The notes beneath the pieces are model-generated. The model did not search any database, was not told the origin of the DNA, and saw nothing but the letters and a program-made list of their open reading frames with translations. Shown piece by piece: positions 6,709 to 12,660 of a stretch of DNA of 23,954 nucleotides (position 1 is its first letter; every line of letters starts with the position of its first letter). The stretch comes from a virus. A program made the position numbers and the translations under genes. The stretch covers positions 1 through 23,954 of IMG/VR virus record IMGVR_UViG_3300030616_000081; one strand, given 5' to 3'.

Positions 6709-6852
6709 TATAAGTTGTGTCGGAATAGGTAGACGGATGATAGGCTAAGTCAAAAGCAGTGAAATTAGATTAGGTAAATGATCATTACCTTTTAAGTCTA
6801 AAAGTAATGTTGAAGCTAGACGTTGTTAGGTGCAAATCCTAACCAACTTATA
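6709..6852 (+). ncRNA. tRNA-Leu-like domain, atypical
   Basis: TATAAGTTG (6709-6717) pairs perfectly with CAACTTATA (6844-6852) like an extended acceptor stem. After TG comes a D-arm that looks leucine-type (TCGGAATAGGTAGACGG, 6720-6736). The T-arm GTTAGG-TGCAAAT-CCTAAC is at 6825-6843. However, D-arm and T-arm are about 88 bases apart where a tRNA-Leu has about 50, the T-stem has six pairs, T55 is G, no CCA follows, and no canonical anticodon arm can be placed. The spacer instead folds as GGTAA/TTACC (6773-6789) or, alternatively, as ATTAC(C)TTTT/AAAAGTAAT (6784-6808). It may be a degenerate tRNA, one with an insertion, or a tRNA-mimicking domain of a larger RNA. Confidence 0.5.
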
Positions 6853-6919
6853 AGTAATTGCAGTCAGATCTGCTAACTGTCGGTGGTGTGGTGAGCCAAG
6901 TTATAAATCACTGATACAT

Positions 6920-6995
6920 GCTTTTGTAGCTCAGAAGGTCGAGCAGATGTCTGTTAACCATTGTGACGTAGGTTCGAATCCTACCAAAAGCGCCA
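6920..6995 (+). tRNA. tRNA-Asn (anticodon GTT)
   Basis: A full 76-base cloverleaf with encoded CCA: acceptor GCTTTTG/CAAAAGC with discriminator G; D-stem GCTC/GAGC; anticodon loop CTGTTAA with GTT at positions 34-36; five-base variable region GTGAC; T-arm GTAGG-TTCGAAT-CCTAC. Oddities are a T-C mismatch at pair 31-39 at the base of the anticodon loop, a G-T pair at 27-43, and C instead of A at position 21. It could still charge and read AAC and AAT codons, which are very common in these genes. Confidence 0.9.
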
Positions 6996-7136
6996 TGTGT
7001 AGTGCAAGTGGGTGCTACAAAGTCCTGTGTAAGGCGTTGAAGTCGGTTAGACGTAGCTGACACCACAACAACAGAGGTCAAGGCTTGTCGTGAGATAACC
7101 CCTCTGACCTCTCAATATTATTTGGGAGGTTTTTTA
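6996..7136 (+). promoter_or_regulatory. structured leader with alternative hairpins (attenuator candidate)
   Basis: Downstream of the tRNA are successive hairpins. TGTAG/CTACA spans 6998-7019. GTCGGTTA/TAGCTGAC spans 7042-7061, with eight pairs including two G-U and a GACG loop. A long hairpin pairs AGAGGTCA (7073-7080) with TGACCTCT (7105-7112) and ends in TTGTC-GTGA-GATAA, a GNRA-type tetraloop. The 3' arm of that hairpin (7107-7112) is also the 5' arm of the terminator at 7107-7136, so the two cannot form together. CACCACA (7061-7067) can also pair with TGTGGTG (6887-6893) across the tRNA. The pattern resembles a switch or attenuator; no known family is recognised. Confidence 0.45.
7107..7136 (+). 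terminator. terminator / ribosome-site sequestering hairpin
   Basis: ACCTCTC (7107-7113) pairs with GGGAGGT (7124-7130, one G-U) around a 10-base loop and is followed by six T. The 3' arm GGGAGG is also the only ribosome binding site for the ATG at 7139, so forming this hairpin would both stop transcription and hide the site. Confidence 0.75.
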
Positions 7137-7138
7137 TT

Positions 7139-7465
7139 ATGGACAAGTTTATAAAATTAGTAGTATGGGGTGAAAATTGGTGTGATGATGTGTGCAATAT
7201 TCAAAATTCTTATGGCTACTCGCTTGATGTTTTAAATCAAATAGATAAGCAGTTTAAGGAATCAGATTATGATTTAAGTGAGTATTATGAATCAGAGATA
7301 ACGTTAGAAATGAAATATATAGAAGCGCAAATAGGTGACTATCCACCACCAAATGTAGAAGTTGAAGCTTATTGGGATTGGAAAGTTGTAAAAGTTGAAC
7401 GTTTCAAAGATGACCCAAATTATACTGAAAGTGAGTTTAAAAAACAATTCGAAGATATTTTTTAA
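7139..7465 (+). CDS. acidic hypothetical protein, 108 aa
   Basis: The product starts MDKFIKLVVWGENWCDDV and is strongly acidic, with many aromatic residues (six tryptophans and eight or more tyrosines) and no membrane segment. Its ribosome binding site lies in the arm of a terminator hairpin, so its expression depends on read-through and on how the upstream RNA folds. A second terminator follows at 7472, isolating it as a single-gene unit inserted between portal and minor capsid genes. I do not recognise the family. It is not an expected structural protein at this position, so an accessory (moron-type) role is likely. Confidence 0.62.
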   Translation: MDKFIKLVVWGENWCDDVCNIQNSYGYSLDVLNQIDKQFKESDYDLSEYYESEITLEMKYIEAQIGDYPPPNVEVEAYWDWKVVKVERFKDDPNYTESEFKKQFEDIF

Positions 7466-7471
7466 TCACTT

Positions 7472-7496
7472 AAGCTACTCCACAAAGGTAGCTTTT
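7472..7496 (+). terminator. rho-independent terminator
   Basis: AAGCTAC (7472-7478) pairs perfectly with GTAGCTT (7488-7494) around a 9-base loop. The T run is short (TTTT, 7493-7496, then C). It closes the transcript carrying the 108-residue acidic protein. Confidence 0.72.
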
Positions 7497-7528
7497 CACT
7501 TTACTGTCACTTTGCAAACGCTTAAAGA

Positions 7529-7537
7529 TGTTAAAAT
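7529..7537 (+). promoter_or_regulatory. extended -10 promoter for the secreted protein gene
   Basis: TGTTAAAAT (TGn plus TAAAAT) lies 18 bases before the ATG at 7556. A weak TTTGCA (7511-7516) could serve as -35, with a 15-base gap. The AGAGGTGAT ribosome site starts only 7 bases after the -10, so the transcript would start at or in it. Confidence 0.55.
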
Positions 7538-7555
7538 AAAGCAAGAGGTGATAAC

Positions 7556-8023
7556 ATGAAAAGATTATTTGCAATTATGCTCATTTTAGCTTTAACGCTT
7601 AGTTTTTCTTTTGCAGATACCAAAGTAGTACATGTGTATTTTGATGTACTAGCAAACGAAATAACGGATTTACAAGGTGATTACTTTGTAGATGAACAAA
7701 AAGAATTGTTACTCATGGAAGTAAACACCGATAGCATACAAGATGGATTTATAGTCGATTATGAAAAGAAAAGCAATATTTTAACATTTAAACCACCTGA
7801 TTTATTCGATGGTCAGACAACGTTTGAATATTATTTTCTTGATGAAGATTTTGGAAGTTACAATGTATTTGCGCATGTGAATGTTGAATACTTGGAAGTT
7901 GATGTAGTGAACCAAAGAATAAAAGAAGAGGCCGAAAAGCTAATTTTGAGCGATATAAAAGAAGAATACAAAGTTATATATAAACAGATTATTGAATTAA
8001 TAATGCAGATAGAGCCTGAGTGA
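7556..8023 (+). CDS. secreted protein with signal peptide, 155 aa
   Basis: The N-terminus MKRLFAIMLILALTLSFSFA is a clear Sec signal peptide, with cleavage likely after FSFA before DTK; there is no lipobox cysteine. The mature part (about 135 residues) is acidic, with alternating strands up to about residue 115 and a helical C-terminus. A phage protein sent to the cell surface in the midst of head genes, with its own promoter and terminator, fits a moron such as a superinfection-exclusion or lysogenic-conversion factor. That is inferred from position and secretion only; no family is recognised. Confidence 0.7.
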   Translation: MKRLFAIMLILALTLSFSFADTKVVHVYFDVLANEITDLQGDYFVDEQKELLLMEVNTDSIQDGFIVDYEKKSNILTFKPPDLFDGQTTFEYYFLDEDFGSYNVFAHVNVEYLEVDVVNQRIKEEAEKLILSDIKEEYKVIYKQIIELIMQIEPE

Positions 8024-8037
8024 TTAGGCTCTTTTTT
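8011..8037 (+). terminator. terminator overlapping the end of the secreted protein gene
   Basis: AGAGCCT (8011-8017) pairs with AGGCTCT (8026-8032) around an 8-base loop containing the stop codon, followed by six T. A promoter begins 2 bases later. Confidence 0.87.
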
Positions 8038-8038
8038 A

Positions 8039-8047
8039 TGGTATAAT
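8039..8047 (+). promoter_or_regulatory. extended -10 promoter for the minor capsid gene
   Basis: TGGTATAAT is a perfect extended -10 element, immediately after a T run and only 16 bases before the ATG at 8064, with GAGGTGAT between them. Confidence 0.62.
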
Positions 8048-8063
8048 TAACTGAGGTGATAAT

Positions 8064-9185
8064 ATGCTAACTGCTGATTATTTAGATCGCGTGCCAGATG
8101 ATGTTGTTGAGTTATACGCAGAACTTGAAATTTTAATAATACAGGACATTTCTAGGCGTATATCAAAGATGAATTATTTAACGCCTACCGCAGAGTTTCA
8201 ATTTAAACAACTTATTGAAGCTGGAAAAGTGTATGAAAACGCCATAAAACAAATAGCGTTAATAACCGGCAAAAGCGAAAAAGAAGTAAGGGCCACTTTT
8301 GAATCATCTTCTTTAAAATCACTTAGATTTGACGACTCAATAGCAATTAACGCAGGTTTACAACCGATACCGCTTGCCAAAAGCGTGGCAATGATACAAA
8401 TAATTAATGCAAACATACTAAAGACAAACAACAATTTAAAAAACTTGACAATGACAACCGCGTCAACTTCGCAGCAGTTATTTATACAATCATCAACGCT
8501 TGCTCAAATGCAAATACAAAGCGGTGCTTTCCCGGCTGATATTGCCATAAGAAATGCTGTTAAGAATGCAAGTACAGAAGGATTAAGAGTTATATATCTG
8601 ACCGGAGAAAGTAGAACCATAGAAAGCGCTGTGAGGGCGAATGTTTTGACAGGTGTTAATCAAACAGCAGCAAAACTAACTGAAATGAGAGCACAAGAAC
8701 TTGGATTTAAGCATTATGAAACATCAGCACATTCTGGTGCAAGAGAAGGCGAAGGGTACAAAGGGCATGTTAATTGGCAAGGAGAACGCTTTTTAATTAA
8801 TGGTAGTGATAAAAAGTATAGAAATTTCAAAGAAGCTACCGGTTACGGATTGATCCAAGGGTTATGTGGGACAAATTGTAGGCACTCTTTTTATAGTGTT
8901 CCTGAATCTGCGCCGCTTGCATATACTCAAAGTATACTCAAATCATTAGATAAACCCGACGTAAAATACAAAGGAAAGACTTACAGCTATTATGAAGCTA
9001 CTCAAAAACAACGCTATATAGAGCGAAATATAAGAAAATGGAAACTGGAATCAAAAGCCATGGAATCGGCAGGCGTTGATAACTCTATTGCAAATGCTAA
9101 AGTAAAAGAATGGCAAAAAAAAGCTAGAGAATTTACAATAGCAACCGGGGTTAAGCGCGATTATACGAGAGAGCAAATAGCATAA
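8064..9185 (+). CDS. minor capsid protein (Phage_min_cap2 / head morphogenesis)
   Basis: This 373-residue protein matches the minor capsid protein 2 family found after the portal in A118-type phages. The N-terminal half is helical. A central conserved core has an HSGAREG stretch (about 222-228) and the hallmark GLCGTNCRHSFYSV (about 267-280), the Cys-Gly-x-Asn-Cys-Arg-His signature shared with head-morphogenesis proteins. The protein is thought to sit in the capsid near the portal and help assembly. It has its own promoter and a GAGGTGAT ribosome site, unlike relatives in which it is read through from the portal. Confidence 0.88.
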   Translation: MLTADYLDRVPDDVVELYAELEILIIQDISRRISKMNYLTPTAEFQFKQLIEAGKVYENAIKQIALITGKSEKEVRATFESSSLKSLRFDDSIAINAGLQPIPLAKSVAMIQIINANILKTNNNLKNLTMTTASTSQQLFIQSSTLAQMQIQSGAFPADIAIRNAVKNASTEGLRVIYLTGESRTIESAVRANVLTGVNQTAAKLTEMRAQELGFKHYETSAHSGAREGEGYKGHVNWQGERFLINGSDKKYRNFKEATGYGLIQGLCGTNCRHSFYSVPESAPLAYTQSILKSLDKPDVKYKGKTYSYYEATQKQRYIERNIRKWKLESKAMESAGVDNSIANAKVKEWQKKAREFTIATGVKRDYTREQIA

Positions 9186-9186
9186 G

Positions 9187-9200
9187 TGCAAAACTTTGCA
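9187..9200. repeat. inverted repeat TGCAA-N4-TTGCA (copy 2)
   Basis: TGCAAAACTTTGCA repeats the arm sequence and 4-base spacing of 6660-6673. Its right arm overlaps the -35 of the scaffold-capsid promoter (9196-9201), a position at which a bound protein would block or alter polymerase. Confidence 0.5.
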
Positions 9201-9224
9201 GTCAAAAACATACTGTGATATAAT
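9196..9224 (+). promoter_or_regulatory. promoter for the scaffold and major capsid genes
   Basis: TTGCAG (9196-9201), a 17-base gap and TATAAT (9219-9224) preceded by TGA make a well-formed extended -10 promoter. The leader to the ATG at 9302 is about 70 bases. Placing a good promoter right before the most highly expressed head genes makes biological sense. Confidence 0.68.
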
Positions 9225-9301
9225 ATATTTGACAAGGCAAAAGTCGTAAAAACCTAACTCATGGCTAAGAAAAAGCCGTAATAAAATCGTAGGAGGAAAC
9301 T

Positions 9302-9868
9302 ATGAAAAGAGAAGAACTTGAAGCATTGGGTCTGGAAAAAGAAAAGATTGACGCAATTATGAAAATTAATGGCGAAGATATTGAAGCCCAAAAGAAAAAA
9401 GTTGAAGCTGCTGAACTCGATAGAGACAACGCTCAGAAAGCTTTGAAAGAAACGCAAGATACTTTGAAGAGTTATGAAGGCGTAGACGTTAAAGAACTTA
9501 CCGGAAAAATCGAAGAGTTAAATAAGCAGATTGCTACAACTACAGAAGCAAGTCAAAAAGAAATGGATCAACTTATTAATAAGCACGCGGCTGAGAAATA
9601 CCTAGGTACGTATAAATTTTCTAGCGAATCTGCCAAAAAGCAAGCGTTAAGAGATTTTCTTGATGCAGGATTGACTCGCGACAAAAAAACAGAAACTTTT
9701 GTAGGGGCTGATGATTTTATGAAAAAAATGAAAGAGTCCGACCCGGCTGCATTTGTTGCAGAAGACACACCAACACCTCCTGGATTTACGACAGGCCAAA
9801 CAGGAAAACCTGATACTGGCGGTATGTCGTTCAGTTTTAATGGTGTTAGAGAGAAACCTAAAGAATAG
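9302..9868 (+). CDS. capsid scaffolding protein (Phage_GP20 family)
   Basis: A 188-residue protein that begins MKREELEALGLEKEKIDAI and then forms a long coiled coil (about residues 25-90, rich in K, E, A and Q). A conserved block follows at 92-130 (KYLGTYKFSSESAKKQALRD, then the DAGLTRD turn), with a proline/glycine-rich tail. This is the layout of GP20 scaffold proteins, which shape the procapsid and then leave it. TAGGAGGAAACT gives a strong ribosome site. The gene precedes the major capsid gene by 11 bases, as in related phages. Confidence 0.92.
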   Translation: MKREELEALGLEKEKIDAIMKINGEDIEAQKKKVEAAELDRDNAQKALKETQDTLKSYEGVDVKELTGKIEELNKQIATTTEASQKEMDQLINKHAAEKYLGTYKFSSESAKKQALRDFLDAGLTRDKKTETFVGADDFMKKMKESDPAAFVAEDTPTPPGFTTGQTGKPDTGGMSFSFNGVREKPKE

Positions 9869-9879
9869 GAGTGAATTGA

Positions 9880-10779
9880 ATGACAGCATTAAACTATGCA
9901 AAGCAATATAGTGACGCACTAGCGCAAGAATTTCCTTTCGTGTTGTACTTTGGTGCATTGTACGCAACACCAAACAACGGACGTTACAGAATTACTGGAG
10001 CGAAAACAATTGAAATCCCTGTAATTTCTACAACTGGTAGGGTAGATGCTAACAGAGATACAATCGGATCTAAAGCGAGAAATTACAACAACACTTGGGA
10101 AACAAAAGTGTTATCAAACGAAAGAAAATGGGACACTCTTGTGCATCCTATGGATATTGACCAAACAAATTATGTTGCGTCTATCCAAAACATTACACAA
10201 GTGTACAACGAGGAGCAAAAGTTCCCCGAAATGGATGCTTACACAGTATCGAAGATTTATGCTGATTGGGTAACTGCTGGTGGTACTGCTGATGATACTG
10301 TACCAAGCGTATCAAACATCCTTACTTTGTTTGACACTTACATGCAAGCGTTTGACGAAGCTAGAGTGCCGGCGAACGGTAGAATTTTATACGTGACGCC
10401 ACCTATTCACACGATTATTAAAAATGCTGAAAAATTGTCAAGAAGCATTGATGTACAGAATAGAAGCGAAGAGGTCAATAGACTTGTTGGGCTTTTAGAC
10501 ATGGTGAAGATTGAAAAAGTGCCATCTTCATTGATGAAAACTTTGTTTGATTTCACAAGCGGATGGACTGCCGGCGTTGGTGCTAAACAAATTAACATGA
10601 TGCTTATTCACCCATTAGCGGTTATTACGCCTACCAGTTATGAATTTGCTATGTTAGACGAGCCAAAAGCGTCAACAGACGGAAAATACGTTTACTATGA
10701 AGAATCTCATGAAGATGTATTTATTTTAAACAACAAAAAAGGCGCAATTATGTTCAACGTTGAGCCTGAAGGAGAATAG
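9880..10779 (+). CDS. major capsid protein
   Basis: This 299-residue protein is the main shell subunit, by position directly after the scaffold and by sequence character: an N-terminal arm (MTALNYAKQYSDALAQEFPF), a strand-rich region with IEIPVISTTGR, a helical stretch around residues 110-160, and a C-terminal beta part ending in FNVEPEGE. This resembles HK97-fold coat proteins of A118-type phages. Codon use here is more regular, with GCG and TTC more frequent than in neighbours, as expected for a highly expressed gene. The ribosome site is AGGAGTG. Confidence 0.92.
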   Translation: MTALNYAKQYSDALAQEFPFVLYFGALYATPNNGRYRITGAKTIEIPVISTTGRVDANRDTIGSKARNYNNTWETKVLSNERKWDTLVHPMDIDQTNYVASIQNITQVYNEEQKFPEMDAYTVSKIYADWVTAGGTADDTVPSVSNILTLFDTYMQAFDEARVPANGRILYVTPPIHTIIKNAEKLSRSIDVQNRSEEVNRLVGLLDMVKIEKVPSSLMKTLFDFTSGWTAGVGAKQINMMLIHPLAVITPTSYEFAMLDEPKASTDGKYVYYEESHEDVFILNNKKGAIMFNVEPEGE

Positions 10780-10791
10780 GAGGTATAATTT

Positions 10792-11109
10792 ATGTTGATT
10801 GCACAAAAAGGTAACAAACAACTTAAAATTCAAGACCTCGCCAAAGACTCCTATGTTGCTAACGGATGGGACATTATGGACGAAAAAGGCAAGATTCTTG
10901 TATCGGCCACAAGCAAAGATGTTAAAATGAATGACGCTCAAAAGAAACTTATTGGTGCGCTTGCGACTTTAAATGTTGCTGACGATTTAACGGTTGGAGC
11001 TGCAAAGGCTATGTCGGAAGTATTGGGCGTAGAATTTGAAAGTAAAGAAAAAAGTTCAGAAGCACTACAAAGTGCTTATGATTCTGTAATGAAAAGCATT
11101 AAATTTTAA
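10792..11109 (+). CDS. hypothetical head protein, 105 aa
   Basis: It starts after a strong AGGAGGTATAA, 12 bases past the major capsid stop. The N-terminal third looks beta (MLIAQKGNKQLKIQDLAK, then a GWDIMDEKGK turn); the rest is helical. Its position between coat and connector genes, and the strong ribosome site, suggest a structural part such as a head decoration or connector-associated protein. No family is recognised with confidence. Confidence 0.68.
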   Translation: MLIAQKGNKQLKIQDLAKDSYVANGWDIMDEKGKILVSATSKDVKMNDAQKKLIGALATLNVADDLTVGAAKAMSEVLGVEFESKEKSSEALQSAYDSVMKSIKF

Positions 11110-11123
11110 TTTAGGAGGGTGTC

Positions 11124-11477
11124 ATGGATTACGTTGATTATGATTATTACCAAAATAGTTACAAAGGGTTCACGACACCCTCTGAAAAATTTCCTTATTA
11201 TTCAGAACGTGCGTATGAAAAAGTAGACGCTATGACTCAAACCTTAACGGATGAGATTAAAGCGTCTGATAGCTTTAAAAAATGCTTATGCGCGGTTACT
11301 GATATTTTGTACAAGGAAGAAAACGAACAAGAAGTTTCTAGCGAGAAAGTGGGTCCGTATACACGCCAGTTTAGAGAGAAAAAGGTCACTATAGTTAATA
11401 ATCAGATATCTGAAAAATTAGCGATATACCTATTTGATACTGGCATATGCTATAGGGGTGTTTTCGATGTATACTAA
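11124..11477 (+). CDS. head-tail connector / adaptor protein
   Basis: This 117-residue protein (DYDYYQNSYKGFTTPSEKFPYYSERAYEKVD at the start, about 35 aa) is a helical protein of the neck-adaptor type (Gp6/Gp15-like, first minor capsid connector in A118-like phages). Adaptors bind the portal ring and receive the next neck proteins. TTAGGAGGGTGTC is a strong ribosome site. The gene overlaps the next one by 11 bases. The assignment rests on size, helical character and exact place in the gene order. Confidence 0.75.
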   Translation: MDYVDYDYYQNSYKGFTTPSEKFPYYSERAYEKVDAMTQTLTDEIKASDSFKKCLCAVTDILYKEENEQEVSSEKVGPYTRQFREKKVTIVNNQISEKLAIYLFDTGICYRGVFDVY

Positions 11478-11865
11478 TTCAGATTGCACCATATTTCACA
11501 AGTATTATGATGCTGAAACAATGCAAAATGACAAAATCTCAGTTTTTTATATCACAAATTGTTTTTGGTCTGATGCGCGTAGAATTAACAGGATATCAAC
11601 AGGCGTTGAAAGTTCGGATTCTGCTATGATTGTTATTAACGACATATCAAATCAGATCAAACCAAAGGCTTGGGAAACATTAGAAGATAAAGGCGATTAT
11701 TGGACCATAGGAAGCCAAGACAAAATAGTCAAAGGAAACATCCCGTCAGATACGCCTTTTAAAGATTTAGAGGACTTATACGACGATGTTTTGAATGTTA
11801 TATCAGTCGATTATAACATGTATGGCAGCCAAGATATGTGGAACATCGAGGTAGGTGCTAAGTGA
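11467..11865 (+). CDS. neck / minor capsid protein (head closure, DUF6751-like)
   Basis: From the ATG at 11467, after AGGGGTG, this encodes 132 residues with the pattern TNSDCTIFHKYYDAETMQND, often seen in Firmicutes phages immediately after the connector (a family usually named DUF6751 or minor capsid 1). An upstream in-frame ATG at 11434 lies inside the previous gene without a ribosome site, so I reject it. Such proteins form the head-closure ring. The stop overlaps the next start (TGATG). Confidence 0.72.
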   Translation: MYTNSDCTIFHKYYDAETMQNDKISVFYITNCFWSDARRINRISTGVESSDSAMIVINDISNQIKPKAWETLEDKGDYWTIGSQDKIVKGNIPSDTPFKDLEDLYDDVLNVISVDYNMYGSQDMWNIEVGAK

Positions 11866-12224
11866 TGATTAAACAGCCTAAAAGCGTAAAGTCAGGAAAC
11901 ATATTATTTAAGTTTAATCCTAGATTTTCAAGAGCGAGAAGCAATCAGTTTGCTAGTGCTCAAAAAGTTGTTGACTCTGAAGTTTTGCGTCTAAATACTC
12001 CGCTTATACCATTTGACAAAGGTATTTTGAATGAAAGCGGTATACTCCATACGGTAATTGGCAGTGGAAAAGTCACTTACAAAACGCCATACGCTAGAAA
12101 AATGTATTATAACCCACAACTCAATTTTCAAGGTGCGCCGCTTAGAGGTGCGTTTTGGTTTGAACGAATGAAATCGAGTAACAAAGAGTATATTGAAAAG
12201 TTGGCAGGAAGGAAATTAAAATGA
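11865..12224 (+). CDS. minor capsid / tail-completion protein (Minor_capsid_2, gp10-like)
   Basis: The 119-residue product has SEVLRLNTPLIPFDKGILNESG followed by a strand and turn (GSGKVTYKTPYARKMYYN), then GAFWFERMKSSNKEYIEKLAG. This is the HK97-gp10-type or Minor_capsid_2 pattern of a neck-tail protein that works at the head-tail joint. I start at the ATG 11865, one base overlapping the upstream stop, although a GTG directly before it at 11862 is in frame. GAGGTAGGTG lies upstream. It overlaps the next gene by 4 bases. Confidence 0.82.
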   Translation: MIKQPKSVKSGNILFKFNPRFSRARSNQFASAQKVVDSEVLRLNTPLIPFDKGILNESGILHTVIGSGKVTYKTPYARKMYYNPQLNFQGAPLRGAFWFERMKSSNKEYIEKLAGRKLK

Positions 12225-12658
12225 CTTTATTGGAATCAGTAAAAGCATACATGACGTCATATCCAAATTTAACCGATCTAACTTCTAGGCCGGTAATGAA
12301 CGTGGATAAAATAGACGAAAAAACCGTTAATTATTCAATTAGCCCCGTGCCAATATCTCCGGTACTTAAAGAATACATTAACGGAGATAAGCAAAAAGCC
12401 TATCAATTTCTTTTTTTATTGCGTGGCAGTACTGATGTGCTTCAAGAGTACATCGAAAACCATAGCTTTTACGAAAAGTTATCGGATTGGCTCGAAGAAC
12501 AAACAGAAAACGAAAACTTTCCTACTTTATCATTCGACAAAACGCCTGAAAAAATTGAAGCGTTAAACATCGCTTATTTATCTGCAACAGATGAAAGTGG
12601 AGAAAGTGCTGTGTATCAAATAACTTGCCAATTAACATACAGGCAGAAAGGAGAATAA
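12221..12658 (+). CDS. minor capsid protein 3 / tail terminator
   Basis: This 145-residue protein, overlapping its upstream neighbour at ATGA, has the alpha-beta features of tail terminator or Minor_capsid_3 proteins: an N-terminal helix, DKIDEKTVNYSISPVPISPV, a strand giving FLFLLRGSTDVLQEYIENH, and a C-terminal strand QITCQLTYRQKGE. This protein caps the tail tube and sits directly before the tube gene in nearly all siphophages, which is the main support here. Confidence 0.8.
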   Translation: MTLLESVKAYMTSYPNLTDLTSRPVMNVDKIDEKTVNYSISPVPISPVLKEYINGDKQKAYQFLFLLRGSTDVLQEYIENHSFYEKLSDWLEEQTENENFPTLSFDKTPEKIEALNIAYLSATDESGESAVYQITCQLTYRQKGE

Positions 12659-12660
12659 AT

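Noticed and set aside
6711-6850. Group I intron in the tRNA-Leu-like element
   Set aside because: Only about 55 extra bases are present, far below the size of any group I intron, and no P7/P3 core is seen.
9261-9281. Six-residue reading frame (MAKKKP) in the scaffold leader
   Set aside because: There is no ribosome binding site in front of it and it is too short to separate from chance; the nearby GGCT/AGCC pairing is only four bases.
11434-11466. Earlier ATG for the DUF6751-like gene
   Set aside because: It is inside the connector gene without a ribosome site; the ATG at 11467 has AGGGGTG and matches the family start.
12625-12660. Upstream extension of the tail tube gene to an earlier start
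   Set aside because: It lies wholly in the preceding gene in another frame with no ribosome site, whereas TTG 12661 has an ideal AAAGGAG.
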